A stretch of DNA of 64,000 nt from Leucobacter sp. UT-8R-CII-1-4 (GCF_030010235.1 NZ_JASCRS010000003.1:1-64000); one strand, 5' to 3'; shown: positions 8,212 through 17,462, counted from the stretch's first letter. The notes: a model not told the origin generated them from the letters alone. Numbers and translations: made by a program.

Positions 8212-9149
8212 CGAACCCGGACCGCTGCCGCTTGGATCGAGACGCTCACGTGAGAGCTCTCGCCAATCACATCGCCATCAACCTCAAACACCCGCGGCTC
8301 TGCCAACTCCATGACCAGATTGGTGAAGCGTCGGTGGCTCGCACTGTCGCTGCTTTGAGCCGCAGTCTCGGCATTATTGCCGCCGAAGAGACGTTTGAGG
8401 CCGTTGTCCCACACCAGATTTCGAGCGGTATCTGCCCAGCCCGCAAAACTATCTGCGCTCAGCACCAGAAGATCAAGCTCACCATCGCCCGGATCGGCGT
8501 CTGGCAGCAGCGTGATTCCACCCTGCAGCGTGCCACAGTTACCGATAATCAGCGTATGCGCTGCCTCGCTCTTCGCGGCAGCTTCACCAGTGGAAAGCCG
8601 AACGTCAATCACCTCGCTCGCGTCCAGCGCGCGGCCAAGCGATTCAACATAAGCCAACCAACCGGCCTTGTCTTTAAGATCGTCATTCGTTTCAGTGATC
8701 ATGTGCGCGTCTATGCCGAAACCCGCCATCACAGCGAATGCGGCACGTTCGGTTCGATCAGCTAACTGCACTTCAGCCCAACCAATATCGAGCGGCTGCG
8801 ATTCTCCCGCAAAGGCGCGCTCAAATGCTGCCGTCAGATTGTTGAGCGGAATGCCAAGATTTCTGGCGAGCAAGTTACCTGTGCCGAGCGGAATAACGGC
8901 CAGTTCTGCTGCAGAGTTGGCGTCTGCCAGGTACTCAGCCACCGCGCGAACAGTGCCATCACCACCCGCCGCAAGTACAACTTCGGCGCCGGCCTCAACT
9001 GCGGCTTGTGCGGCACCGCGACCAGGGTCATCCTCAGTAGTTTCGTGCCAGCTCAGCTCTACCTCAGTAGATTCGCCCAGCGCCGAAAGCAGTTCTTCTT
9101 TGGTGACTTTCGAAGGGTTCCAAACAATTCCAGCCCGCTGCGCACTCAT
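8208..9149 (-). CDS. Diacylglycerol-kinase-family lipid kinase
   Basis: Cytoplasmic lipid kinase, 313 residues, DAGK catalytic fold. VVLAAGGDGTVRAVAEYL carries the GGDGT nucleotide-binding motif, then VIPLGTGNLLARNLGIP; the C-terminal half shows GFGIDAHMI and the FEVDGDVIGE segment with the conserved aspartate typical of DgkB/YegS relatives. Likely phosphorylates diacylglycerol or a related lipid. The ATG at 9149 has GAAGAGGG upstream. Which lipid is used is open. Confidence 0.86.
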   Translation of the reverse strand: MSAQRAGIVWNPSKVTKEELLSALGESTEVELSWHETTEDDPGRGAAQAAVEAGAEVVLAAGGDGTVRAVAEYLADANSAAELAVIPLGTGNLLARNLGIPLNNLTAAFERAFAGESQPLDIGWAEVQLADRTERAAFAVMAGFGIDAHMITETNDDLKDKAGWLAYVESLGRALDASEVIDVRLSTGEAAAKSEAAHTLIIGNCGTLQGGITLLPDADPGDGELDLLVLSADSFAGWADTARNLVWDNGLKRLFGGNNAETAAQSSDSASHRRFTNLVMELAEPRVFEVDGDVIGESSHVSVSIQAAAVRVR

Positions 9150-9260
9150 TACAACCCTCTTCTACTCGATTCAAGCGGCCACGCAGCTACATCAGGTCAG
9201 CTGAGCGACCACAACTCCCCACAGGCTACGTTGGCAACCGCGCCTAACTGAAGCAGGTGA

Positions 9261-9285
9261 CTAAGAATTAGAATCGAATTCTCAG
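9261..9285 (-). terminator. Stem-loop at the end of the SGNH hydrolase gene
   Basis: Nine-base arms with one mismatch (CTAAGAATT / AATTCTCAG) around a 7-base loop, overlapping the stop codon of the gene ending at 9282. The stem is AT-rich and no T-run follows, so termination is only a possibility. Confidence 0.3.
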
Positions 9286-10445
9286 TTTGCCGCACCGCGC
9301 CAAAACAGGCCATGCTCGGCAAACACTCGCTCACCAAAGCGCGCGGCGATGAGGGCGTGCCCCTCAGAATCTGGATGCAGGTTGTCCGGCAGCGGCAGTT
9401 CGGCGGCGTCTGCCGCACCGTAAAGTTCGAGGCCGTCGAGGTAGTGCAACTGAGCGTCGTCTGACCTCGCCTGCACCACCGATGCCAGCGCCTCACGGAT
9501 CACCTCGAGCGTGAGTCGGCCCGCTGCGACCTCCGCGGGGTCGCCACTCGCAGAGAACTTGGGCACGCCAGTAGCAAAGCTCGCTGGATCAATCGAACCG
9601 GGGCCGGGCGTTGCCTCATGGATACCGCAGAAGATTGGTGAGATGAGCACAATCGGTGTCTCGGCTTGGCCCTCACGAATAGTGTCGAGAAAACCGTGGA
9701 TCGCAGGCACAAATGCGCGCAATCGCATTGCATCATGGTTCACCACATTGATACCGAGCTTGAGTGTAATGAGGTCGGCCGGGGTGTCTCGAATGGCGCG
9801 AGCAATAACAGGATCAACCAGTGCACTGCCGCCAAAGCCGAGATTCTGCAGCCGAACGCTAGCGGCACGCGCCACTGCCACCGGCCAGATTTCAGTTGGT
9901 CCGCTTGCGTTTGAACCGTGGCTAATAGAGCTTCCATGGTGCAGCCAGCGAAATTGCCGAGGATCGTCGTCGTACGACTCTAATGCAGCGTCTGCGCGCA
10001 ACTCGATCAGTTCAAGCGCTTCATTGTGCGGCAGCCATAGCTCAACCCGCTTCCGGCCAGCTGGCAGTGTGATTTCGCTCGTGTGCGAACTACCGGTAAC
10101 AAGTTGCTGCCGCCCGTTTTGCATGTCGATTTCAAAACGATCGCCACCGCTCAGCACGTCGCGAACATAGAGCTCACCGTCGACGACAACATCAATGCAG
10201 CCACGAGGCCGATCGAGGCCGAGATACACCACTCTGCTCGTGTGACTTACGAGCGAAAGATGTTCGGCCTCGGTCACGAAAGCAAGGTGCACGCCCGAGG
10301 GCTGGGCTTGCATCGCCATGAGTTGCGGGTCAGGAAATTGTTCGCGCACCCAGCTCGGCAATCGATGGATCGCGAGACCGTGACGACCGGCGCTCACTTC
10401 GGCCGCGCCTCGCACGAATTCGGGCCGCATCTCGATCTTGTTCAC
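9282..10445 (-). CDS. SGNH-fold esterase with N-terminal beta domain
   Basis: Predicted 387-residue hydrolase. Residues 1-150 form a beta-rich domain; the catalytic SGNH domain follows with HHGSSISHGSNA (serine block), LGFGGSALVD (glycine block), LGINVVNHD (asparagine block) and LPDNLHPDSEGH (Asp-His block). The two-domain plan resembles carbohydrate-esterase-like SGNH proteins. The start is a GTG at 10445 overlapping the TetR stop as GTGA, so translation is coupled. No signal peptide is seen. Substrate may be an acylated sugar or lipid. Confidence 0.8.
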   Translation of the reverse strand: MNKIEMRPEFVRGAAEVSAGRHGLAIHRLPSWVREQFPDPQLMAMQAQPSGVHLAFVTEAEHLSLVSHTSRVVYLGLDRPRGCIDVVVDGELYVRDVLSGGDRFEIDMQNGRQQLVTGSSHTSEITLPAGRKRVELWLPHNEALELIELRADAALESYDDDPRQFRWLHHGSSISHGSNASGPTEIWPVAVARAASVRLQNLGFGGSALVDPVIARAIRDTPADLITLKLGINVVNHDAMRLRAFVPAIHGFLDTIREGQAETPIVLISPIFCGIHEATPGPGSIDPASFATGVPKFSASGDPAEVAAGRLTLEVIREALASVVQARSDDAQLHYLDGLELYGAADAAELPLPDNLHPDSEGHALIAARFGERVFAEHGLFWRGAAN

Positions 10446-11023
10446 AGTGCCTCATCTCTTGTCGGCCAACTACGCAGGGCTCGATCCAGCGCCGCCAGGG
10501 CCGCTTGCCACGACGTCTCTACTTCAGTGTCACGGTGGTCGAATGCGCCCGCTTTGTTTTGTGCAAGAAATCCATTGAGCGTTGCACCAATGAACCGAGC
10601 GGCGTGCACCAATTGCGATTCGTCTAGCCCGTAGCCGCGGACCAGCGCAATCGTGAGTGCACCTAATCTCTGACCCTGCGTCGATGTTGCGGTCTCGATC
10701 GATGCCGTTCGCTGTAACGCTTGCCACGCGCCGGGGCGTTCCAGAGCGTAAGCACGATTCGCCTCGGCGAAACCGCGCAGGGCCTCAACCCCCGAACGCC
10801 CTGCGATCTCGATTGACACACGATCGCCAAGCTCGCCGAGCGCATATTGCTGCACGCCATCAAGCAAGGCATCACGATCACGCACATGTGAATACAGGCT
10901 TGCAGGTTGAACTCCGAAGTGGCGGGCAACCGCTGATGCGGTGACAGCTTCGAAGCCGTGTGCGTCTGCGAGTTCAGCCGCGGCTGCATAGAGACGTTCT
11001 GGGGTGAGATTTGCGCGAGCCAC
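10442..11023 (-). CDS. TetR-family regulator (WHG-type ligand domain)
   Basis: Repressor of 193 residues. The N-terminal helix-turn-helix is LTPERLYAAAAELADAHGFE followed by VTASAVARHFGVQPASLYSHVRDRDALL; the C-terminal domain with ARFIGATLNGFLAQ resembles the WHG domain of TetR proteins. First gene of a two-gene unit with the SGNH esterase, which it probably controls along with itself. No clear operator palindrome was picked out in the short gap at 11024-11104. Confidence 0.86.
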   Translation of the reverse strand: MARANLTPERLYAAAAELADAHGFEAVTASAVARHFGVQPASLYSHVRDRDALLDGVQQYALGELGDRVSIEIAGRSGVEALRGFAEANRAYALERPGAWQALQRTASIETATSTQGQRLGALTIALVRGYGLDESQLVHAARFIGATLNGFLAQNKAGAFDHRDTEVETSWQAALAALDRALRSWPTRDEAL

Positions 11024-11104
11024 ACCAGAAACCTACACCCATTAGGCAAAACCTACAAGCTTTAGGGAAATCGAAGCGGATCACTCAAAAACCAAGCACC
11101 AACA

Positions 11105-11482
11105 CTAAGCAGAAAGCTCGGCCTGCAACTTCTTCGTGAGACTCTCGAACACAATGCGATAGCCGTCTTGAAGCATCTCGGCCATGCGATCCTCGCCGAA
11201 AGAAGCTTCATCAAGCAGCACCGAATTCCAGTGCTGCTTATTCGAATAATAACCGGGCACAATCGCCGAAAACTCTTGGCGCAGTGCCTCGTTCTCTAGC
11301 GGATCGCCCTTCAACGTGACGATCGGGGTACCCATCTTGTCGGTGCCGAGCCTGGCAAACTGCTTACCGCCAACCGAAAGAATATGCGCCTGCCAATCTT
11401 CGTTGTACCAAAGCTCAGCCCCCGGCAACTTCGCAACCAGCGTTGCAAGCCAAGCTTCATTCACAATCGACGTCAACGACAT
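11105..11482 (-). CDS. MmcQ/YjbR-family protein
   Basis: Protein of 125 residues, CyaY-like fold family of uncertain role, often described as DNA-binding-like. Seen: PGAELWYNEDWQAHILSVGGKQFARLG, TLKGDPLENEALRQEF and the conserved WNSVLLDE late segment. The ATG at 11482 is chosen because only from there does family similarity start; the open frame extends to 11731 but the upstream part is arginine/tryptophan-rich and overlaps the end of the permease gene. The function is not established. Confidence 0.8.
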   Translation of the reverse strand: MSLTSIVNEAWLATLVAKLPGAELWYNEDWQAHILSVGGKQFARLGTDKMGTPIVTLKGDPLENEALRQEFSAIVPGYYSNKQHWNSVLLDEASFGEDRMAEMLQDGYRIVFESLTKKLQAELSA

Positions 11483-11594
11483 ACCGACCCCCAACCACTC
11501 ACGACCAAAACTGAAATCAGAGTACAGCCAGCCAGCGACAAAAGCGGGGCCGCAATCACACGACCCCGCCCCTGTTCCGCAGCACCAGAAGACG

Positions 11595-12863
11595 CTACCC
11601 ACTGAGCGCCACAGTCGGCGAAACCTTCGCGGCTCGCAGCGCCGGGTAAATACCTGCCACCGCACCAACCACAAGCGTCGCACCAACCGCCGCCACCGGC
11701 ACCAGCCACGGCACCGCAATCGGCCAGCCATTACTCAAGGCATACACTGCCGTCGCCGCAATACCCAGTAGCGCACCAGCCAAACCACCCAGCGCCGAAA
11801 GCAGCAAAGCCTCACCCAAGAACTGGCGCATAATATGCACCCGCCTGGCCCCAATCGCACGGCGCAAACCGATCTCACGGCGACGTTCCATCACCGAGAT
11901 AATCATCGTGTTCGCCACACCAATGCCGCCGATCAGCAAACCGAGCGAACCAAGACCGAGCAGCAAACCCGTAAAGGCCTCATCGGCTGCATCCTTCGCG
12001 GCGAGCGCGTCTGACGGTCGCGAAACGCTCACCCCCTCGGGGGTCTGCGGGTTCAAGGTGCCCGGAATCAACTCACGCGTCTCATCGATCAACGAGTCAT
12101 CAGCGCGCAAAAACACCCGAGTCGGCGCCCGGTCATAACCGAGGCGCTCTGCCGCAACCGATTCCCCCACCAATGCAGAACTATCAAGTTCTGGCGCAAG
12201 CGGCACAGGATCAAGAATGCCAATCACGGTGAACCATTGATCACCCAGCCACACCTGACTACCCGGAGATTCGATCCCTAGCCGCTTCGCAGTCTCCGAG
12301 CCGAGCACAACAGAAGGATAACTTCCCGTCGCCTCGTTGAACCAGACACCGCTCCGCAAGCTCGCACCCGTAACATCGAGCAGTTTGTCGTGTGCCGCCC
12401 TCACCTGAATACCGCCCGTCTGCGAGGGCGAAATAAAGGAATTCCGATACACAAACACCGAGGTCAAATCACCAACCGAAGCCGCCTCATCGACCCCCTT
12501 CACCCGTTCCATTCTCGAAACGGCGTCCTCTGCAAGTGGCGAGTCCTGACCGAAGAGGTTCTTGCCACCCTCAACAGTCAGCATGTTGGTGCCAAGCGAA
12601 TCGAGCTGCTGCTGCAATTTCGCCTGACTCGAGGTCGAAATGCCGAGCACTGCGACCATCGCCGCAATGCCAATAGCGATACCAAGCGCCGAGAGGATCG
12701 CACGCACTGGGCGAGCACTCATTCCAGAAACACTCAGCGAGAGCAGGTCAGCAAATCGTAACTGTGCGCGATCCTCGCCACCATTCGGTGCGGACGCAGT
12801 CGCTCTTGCGTCACCCTCGGATTCAACCTCAGCCTCAAGCCAAGTCTCCCGTCGCGAAGTCAT
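11595..12863 (-). CDS. MacB-like ABC permease
   Basis: Membrane subunit with FtsX/MacB topology, 422 residues. The first helix RAILSALGIAIGIAAMVAV is followed by an extracytoplasmic MacB_PCD domain (about residues 75-280) and three C-terminal helices with GGIGVANTMIISVMERRREIGLRRAIGA, the hallmark MacB coupling segment. Acts with the ATPase at 12860 and the adaptor at 13525 as a mechanotransmission exporter. The start overlaps the ATPase stop as ATGA. Confidence 0.9.
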   Translation of the reverse strand: MTSRRETWLEAEVESEGDARATASAPNGGEDRAQLRFADLLSLSVSGMSARPVRAILSALGIAIGIAAMVAVLGISTSSQAKLQQQLDSLGTNMLTVEGGKNLFGQDSPLAEDAVSRMERVKGVDEAASVGDLTSVFVYRNSFISPSQTGGIQVRAAHDKLLDVTGASLRSGVWFNEATGSYPSVVLGSETAKRLGIESPGSQVWLGDQWFTVIGILDPVPLAPELDSSALVGESVAAERLGYDRAPTRVFLRADDSLIDETRELIPGTLNPQTPEGVSVSRPSDALAAKDAADEAFTGLLLGLGSLGLLIGGIGVANTMIISVMERRREIGLRRAIGARRVHIMRQFLGEALLLSALGGLAGALLGIAATAVYALSNGWPIAVPWLVPVAAVGATLVVGAVAGIYPALRAAKVSPTVALSG

Positions 12864-13528
12864 ACTTTCACCCCGTCAACCAACAAACCGTCACGCACCC
12901 TAGCGCTCCGAGGCAGTGAAGCCGCGAGCTCGCGGTCGTGCGTAATCATGACAATCGTGGTGCCTGTCTGATTCAGTTCGTGCAGCAACTGCATTACCGT
13001 GGCGCCCGAAGCAGTATCTAGGTTGCCCGTAGGCTCATCGGCCAAGAGAATCTCAGGGTTGCCGACCGTCGCCCTAGCGATCGCAACACGCTGCCGCTCA
13101 CCGCCAGAAATCTGGTTTGGCTTGTGCAAAAGTCGATGCCCGAGACCCACCCTGATCAGAGAGGCTTCGGCTTGCCGCAATCGTTCCTTTCGCGAAGCCC
13201 CTCGGTAGAGCAAACCATCGGCAACATTGTCGAGCGCCGTTCTGCCCTCATTGAGGTGAAACTGTTGAAACACAAAGCCGATTCGATTTGCTCGCAGGCC
13301 CGAAAGTTCGTCGTCGCTCATGTGCTCCACCTCGCGCCCTGCGATTTTCACGCGCCCCGTGGTGGGTCGATCCAGCGTGCCAATAATGTTGAGCATCGTT
13401 GATTTGCCTGAACCAGATGGCCCAACGATGCCAAGAAACTCACCCCTTGCCACTTCGAGACTGACACCACGCAACGCTTGTGTGGGCGGCGACCCGAAAC
13501 TTCTGGTCACCTGATCGAGCGAGATCAC
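12860..13528 (-). CDS. MacB/LolD-type ABC ATPase
   Basis: ATP-binding subunit, 222 residues. Walker [10 protein letters not shown]-loop in FVFQQFHL, signature [14 protein letters not shown], Walker [14 protein letters not shown]-loop MITHDREL. The short length and FQQF...[11 protein letters not shown] pattern place it in the LolD/MacB ATPase group. Overlaps both neighbours by four bases, so it is made with the permease and adaptor. Confidence 0.92.
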   Translation of the reverse strand: MISLDQVTRSFGSPPTQALRGVSLEVARGEFLGIVGPSGSGKSTMLNIIGTLDRPTTGRVKIAGREVEHMSDDELSGLRANRIGFVFQQFHLNEGRTALDNVADGLLYRGASRKERLRQAEASLIRVGLGHRLLHKPNQISGGERQRVAIARATVGNPEILLADEPTGNLDTASGATVMQLLHELNQTGTTIVMITHDRELAASLPRSARVRDGLLVDGVKV

Positions 13529-14691
13529 GACGCTGGCACCACAACCGTGGTGCCCTCCGCGATCCCGTCACCCGAGACCTCAACCATGCCACCAGCGAAA
13601 AGCCCAGTTTCTACCGGAACCTGCTTGGTACTGCCGTCTTTTTGCACAACCTCAACACCGGTATTGCCTCCGCTCAGCGCGAGCAACGCAGAAACCGGCA
13701 CCGACAGCACGTTCTCTTTCGTTTCGCTCGTGAAGAAAACACGCACCGAAGCCTTGTCGAAACCATCAGCCTCGGCCGGATCATCAAGGGTGATCGTCAC
13801 CGGCACAATCGTTGGCGCCTCACCACCGTCGTTGTTCTTTTCTTGAGGTTTTGGTGGTTCGACCGCGCTGATCTTGCCGGTAACCTTTTTGCCACCCGGC
13901 AATTCGACCTCGACGGGCGCACCAATCACCGCGAGTTGCTGCTGCTGCAATTTCAGCTCAACATTCACCACTTTTTGCGTGGAAGTAGTGGTCATCACGG
14001 TATTACCCGGCCCTGTTTGCGCGCCAACCGCCAGGTCGTTGCTGGCAACCCGAACCGGGCCAGAAGCAAACACTACGTCGCCGAGGCCGATCGTTCCGGT
14101 TCGCTCCAGCCCCTTGTCGTCCTGCCAATCCCAGATGGCGTCATAGGTGTCTCCGTCGAATTCTTCGTCGGGTTCACCCCAGAAATAGCCGAGCTCTTTC
14201 AGCGCGGTTTCGAGCTGCTTCACGTCTGGACCATCGCCCATGCCCCATTCAAATGCGCGCCACTGCGGGAGATCACCGCGCAGCAGCGTGACCGGGCGGT
14301 TGTCGACTGCGAATAGCGTCTGATCTTGATCGACGACAGTGCCAGCCGGTTGACTAAAGGTCAGTGTTCCGCTTGGGCCGTCTTGTTTTTGTTGGCCGCT
14401 ATAGCTGAGCATGCCAGTGACCAGGGTTTGTTCCACCAGGTCACCCTTAGTGATCGTCGCGGTGGCGCGATCCTTCGGGCTCGTCGCGCCGCTCGGGTCA
14501 GCTGCGCCGCCAAACATGAGCACTGCAGACACCGCAATCGCGGCGAGCAGCGCACTCGCGCCGACGATCCATGGCCAGCGAAGTCGTTTTTTCTGGTCAT
14601 CTTCAGGGGGCGTTGGATCGCCTACCGTCGCCTCTTCGTTCAGTGCCGGCAACAGCGCACTCTCGTCGGGCAAGACGTCTTCTTGCGACAT
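13525..14691 (-). CDS. Membrane-fusion adaptor with peptidoglycan-binding domain
   Basis: HlyD/MacA-like adaptor, 388 residues. A cytoplasmic N-terminus precedes one membrane helix (WPWIVGASALLAAIAVSAVL); the extracytoplasmic part has a lipoyl-like stretch with an inserted peptidoglycan_binding_1 domain (GPDVKQLETALKELGYFWG to TYDAIWDWQDDKGL), then the beta-barrel region ending in VPVSALLAL. Such adaptors occur in actinobacterial ABC export operons and probably anchor the pump in the wall. Overlaps the ATPase gene as ATGA. Confidence 0.86.
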   Translation of the reverse strand: MSQEDVLPDESALLPALNEEATVGDPTPPEDDQKKRLRWPWIVGASALLAAIAVSAVLMFGGAADPSGATSPKDRATATITKGDLVEQTLVTGMLSYSGQQKQDGPSGTLTFSQPAGTVVDQDQTLFAVDNRPVTLLRGDLPQWRAFEWGMGDGPDVKQLETALKELGYFWGEPDEEFDGDTYDAIWDWQDDKGLERTGTIGLGDVVFASGPVRVASNDLAVGAQTGPGNTVMTTTSTQKVVNVELKLQQQQLAVIGAPVEVELPGGKKVTGKISAVEPPKPQEKNNDGGEAPTIVPVTITLDDPAEADGFDKASVRVFFTSETKENVLSVPVSALLALSGGNTGVEVVQKDGSTKQVPVETGLFAGGMVEVSGDGIAEGTTVVVPAS

Positions 14692-14694
14692 TGT

Positions 14695-15210
14695 CTACTG
14701 CCCCGCCTTCATTGAACTCACGCCGAGTCCACACGCTTCAAAAGCTTCTGGCGAGATCTCACTGTCGAGAGTGAGTCCGCCGCCGGGTGTTGGATCCTTG
14801 ACGTCATAACCCTGGTCTCGGAGGCACTTTGCAAGCTTGAGGCTCTGCTCTTGCATTGCCTCGGGGTTCTCCATCATCTTTTTCATCTCGTCAGTCATTG
14901 GTGGTTCACCGAGCTTTCCGCGGCAGGTCTTGTCAGCTGCTTCAAAAACTTCGATACCACCCATCTCATCGATGTTGAAAGCCTGCATGCTGGCGTTTGG
15001 ATCTTTCGGTGGGTCTGGATAATCAATGCCCTGTTCTTGCATGCAGGTGGCGTACTTCATTGACCACGCCTGCATATCTGCCTCGGTCACTGAAGCGCCT
15101 GAACTCTCTTCACTCTCGCCGCTCGAAGGCGAACACGCGGCCATTGCCACAAGCAGCAACGGTGCTGCGGTGAGTACGGCAATACGGCGGAACAATTGAG
15201 TCTTCTTCAT
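14695..15210 (-). CDS. Lipoprotein with duplicated cysteine motif
   Basis: Predicted lipoprotein of 171 residues: positively charged start, hydrophobic stretch, lipobox VAMAAC with the lipidated cysteine near 26. The mature part has two related motifs, CMQEQGIDYPDP and CLRDQGYDVKDP, plus two more cysteines (TCRGK, EACGL). The pairing suggests an internal duplication and disulfides. AAGGGGACC precedes the ATG. It is the first gene of the export operon, directly facing the two-component system, so it may be a substrate-binding or sensing accessory. No biochemical role is known to me. Confidence 0.75.
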   Translation of the reverse strand: MKKTQLFRRIAVLTAAPLLLVAMAACSPSSGESEESSGASVTEADMQAWSMKYATCMQEQGIDYPDPPKDPNASMQAFNIDEMGGIEVFEAADKTCRGKLGEPPMTDEMKKMMENPEAMQEQSLKLAKCLRDQGYDVKDPTPGGGLTLDSEISPEAFEACGLGVSSMKAGQ

Positions 15211-15245
15211 GGTGGTCCCCTTCAGAGAGTCCGATCAGTACATTG

Positions 15246-15269
15246 GCGCTTCTGATTCGTTCGAAGCGC
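15246..15269. promoter_or_regulatory. Inverted repeat in the divergent lipoprotein/response-regulator promoter region
   Basis: GCGCTTC (15246-15252) and GAAGCGC (15263-15269) are exact reverse complements around a 10-base spacer, 36-59 bases upstream of the lipoprotein start. A second structure near 15350-15369 (ACTGTTCCC / GGGACAGT) covers the GGAGG ribosome-binding site and the TTG start of the response regulator and could limit its translation. Binding by the neighbouring OmpR-type regulator is inferred from position only. Confidence 0.4.
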
Positions 15270-15368
15270 GTAGTAGCCATTTCAGAAGAGGTGATGTCGC
15301 GAGAACATTAGGAAAATTACATATGTTTTCTTTAACTCGGCTCTGCTTGACTGTTCCCGGAGGGACAG

Positions 15369-16046
15369 TTGCGAGTTTTAATCGTTGAAGACGAGGCATA
15401 TCTGGCTGAGGCCGTACAAACGGTACTTCGCCGAGAATCGATCGCGGCAGACATTGCGCTCGACGGACTTACCGCGCACGAAACGCTGAGTCACACCGAG
15501 TACGACATCGTGATTCTTGATCGCGACCTCCCAGGCATGCACGGCGACGAGCTCTGCACCTGGATTGTGCGCGAGCTGCCCCAAACACGAGTGCTGATGC
15601 TGACCGCCTCAGGCGCACTGCAACAAAAAGTAGATGGTTTCGCGCTTGGCGCCGACGACTACCTAGCAAAGCCATTCGACTTCCCAGAGCTTCTGGCACG
15701 TTTGCACGCGCTCAAGCGCCGCTCAGCACCGGCACTACCGCCCGTGCTTGAAAGCTGCGATATCACCCTCGACCCGTTTCGCCATGAAGTTTTTCGCAAT
15801 GGGCGCTATGTGAAACTCAGCCGCAAAGAATTCGCAGTGCTGCGCGTATTGATGGAAGCAAACGGCGGCGTAATCAGTGCCGAGCAGTTGCTTGAGCGAG
15901 CCTGGGACGAAAATGCCGACCCCTTCAGCAACGCGATTCGGGTGACCGTCTCAACCCTTCGCAAACGCCTCGGTGAGCCACGCGTCATTCACACTGTGCC
16001 CGGATCTGGCTACCGAATTGGCCCGGAGGAAACGCAGCATGGCTAA
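15369..16046 (+). CDS. OmpR-family response regulator
   Basis: Response regulator, 225 residues. Receiver: RVLIVEDEAYL, phospho-acceptor in DIVILDRDLPG, MLTAS and the lysine in DYLAKPFDF. Winged helix: VKLSRKEFAVLRVLMEANGGVISAEQLLERAWDE to VSTLRKRLGEPRVIHTVPGSGYRI. The start is a TTG at 15369 with GGAGG six bases ahead. The kinase start overlaps its end by eight bases. Divergent from the export operon it likely regulates. Confidence 0.9.
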   Translation: MRVLIVEDEAYLAEAVQTVLRRESIAADIALDGLTAHETLSHTEYDIVILDRDLPGMHGDELCTWIVRELPQTRVLMLTASGALQQKVDGFALGADDYLAKPFDFPELLARLHALKRRSAPALPPVLESCDITLDPFRHEVFRNGRYVKLSRKEFAVLRVLMEANGGVISAEQLLERAWDENADPFSNAIRVTVSTLRKRLGEPRVIHTVPGSGYRIGPEETQHG

Positions 16047-17253
16047 GGCACTCGGCGGCCGCCCCTTCCGCCTCACCATTCGGGCGCGACTCACCCTAAG
16101 TTTTGCGGCACTGTTTGCGCTGGGTGGCGGCCTGCTGGTCGTTGGCCTCAACCTCTTTATGCGTTACGGTCCTGTATGGTCGCTCTCAACCACCCCCGCA
16201 CAGGTTGTCGCACAGACTGGGCAAGTTATCGAGCTGCCGGTTGATTCAACCAGCCCGCAGCCGCTCAATGAAATCTCACTCTTGGCTCTACCAGCCGCCG
16301 AGATACGAGACACAACCGACGTACTCGTGACCCTGCTTTGGTCTTCGGTAATCGCGCTCATCTGCATCGTGATCATTGGCTCATTCGCAGCCTGGTTTCT
16401 ATCTGGTCGGCTGCTCTCGCCACTGCACACCATCAACGAGGCAGCGCGTTCGGCCACTCCAGAACATCTCGAACAGCGTGTTGGCCTGGTCGGTCCCCGA
16501 GACGAGCTCACCGATCTCTCGGACACCCTCGATGAAATGCTTGAGCGGATAGAGCGAGCCTTCGTAGCTCAACGACTCTTCGCAGCAAATGCCTCACACG
16601 AGTTGCGCACTCCACTCGCCACCGAGAAAGCAATGCTCGACATGCTGCTCGATGGGCCAGAACCAAGTGGCGACGAGTATCGCGAGGTTGCCGAACGGGT
16701 TCGCGAAGTAAATGCCCGCAATATTGCCATGGTGAATGCCCTGCTTGAGCTCTCGCGCGCGCAGGCACTCGACCCATCAATCCCCGCAACAATTGAGACC
16801 GTCGAGTCAGCAGAACTTTTGCGCGAACCGCTGGCAAGGTGTGCGAGTGCGGCAACGGCCCGCGGTCTCAGCGTGCAGCTTTCGCACACACCGCACACGC
16901 TGCAAGCGCAACCACAACTACTCGATCAGCTACTTGAGAATCTGCTGCAGAACGCCGTTCGACACGGCCTCCCAGACGGTGAAATTCAGATCAACTGGGT
17001 GGCCGAAGGCGGCTACTCGATCATGCGCATCAGCAATAGTGCCGAGCAGCTCGGCGATGAATTACGTGCGCGCCTTCTAGAACCGTTTGTGCGCGCCGAA
17101 GCCCGCGTGCGGGGCTCTGGCGGCAGCGGCCTAGGTCTCGCCATTTCGACAGCAATCGCCGAGGCTCACGGCGGCACACTGCAACTCGGCGAGGGAGAAA
17201 ACGGCCAGTTCGTGGTGACGGTGAAACTGCCCAGAACGGCCACTTCGATTTAG
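16039..17253 (+). CDS. Sensor histidine kinase (OmpR-system type)
   Basis: Membrane sensor of 404 residues. Two helices (about residues 18-38 and 105-130) flank a short outer loop; then HAMP (SGRLLSPLHTINEAAR), HisKA with FAANASHELRTPLATE and its phospho-histidine, and HATPase with LLENLLQNAVRHG, and GSGGSGLGLAI. The ATG at 16039 is chosen since GGAGGA lies before it and the in-frame GTG at 15973 would add residues without homology. Overlaps the response regulator. Confidence 0.9.
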   Translation: MAKALGGRPFRLTIRARLTLSFAALFALGGGLLVVGLNLFMRYGPVWSLSTTPAQVVAQTGQVIELPVDSTSPQPLNEISLLALPAAEIRDTTDVLVTLLWSSVIALICIVIIGSFAAWFLSGRLLSPLHTINEAARSATPEHLEQRVGLVGPRDELTDLSDTLDEMLERIERAFVAQRLFAANASHELRTPLATEKAMLDMLLDGPEPSGDEYREVAERVREVNARNIAMVNALLELSRAQALDPSIPATIETVESAELLREPLARCASAATARGLSVQLSHTPHTLQAQPQLLDQLLENLLQNAVRHGLPDGEIQINWVAEGGYSIMRISNSAEQLGDELRARLLEPFVRAEARVRGSGGSGLGLAISTAIAEAHGGTLQLGEGENGQFVVTVKLPRTATSI

Positions 17254-17425
17254 CAACGGCGATCCAGCGCAGCCAAATACGGCAACCCAAGAACGATCAC
17301 AGCGGCAATTCTCCCGCGCCAAATCGGGTCAAGCGTAAGCATCTCGTGAGGGTTCGCGGCTTGGCCGTATGGGTTCCGTTAGGACAGCTGTGTTCGCGCC
17401 ACGCTCGGGTGTTTGATCAGGTGTT

Positions 17426-17462
17426 GCGTCCGTTGTGGACGCTCGGCAGCGAACGTGCTGCC
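17426..17462 (+). promoter_or_regulatory. Two tandem hairpins in the kdp leader
   Basis: GCGTCC-GTTGT-GGACGC (17426-17442) and GGCAGC-GAACGT-GCTGCC (17445-17462) are two perfect 6 bp stems two bases apart, ending 10 bases before the ribosome-binding site TAAGGAGC at 17473-17480. No T-run follows. They lie in the 232-base gap in front of the potassium operon and could be a leader RNA structure or a KdpE-bound segment. I see no c-di-AMP riboswitch consensus. Confidence 0.45.

Noticed and set aside
11483-11731. Long N-terminal extension of the YjbR-family protein.
   Set aside because: It is rich in Arg, Trp and Cys, overlaps the end of the permease gene, and the family start is at 11482.
13480-14316. 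Long plus-strand open frames opposite the adaptor and ATPase genes.
   Set aside because: They are antisense shadows of genes with clear domains, with biased arginine/histidine-rich composition and no ribosome-binding sites.
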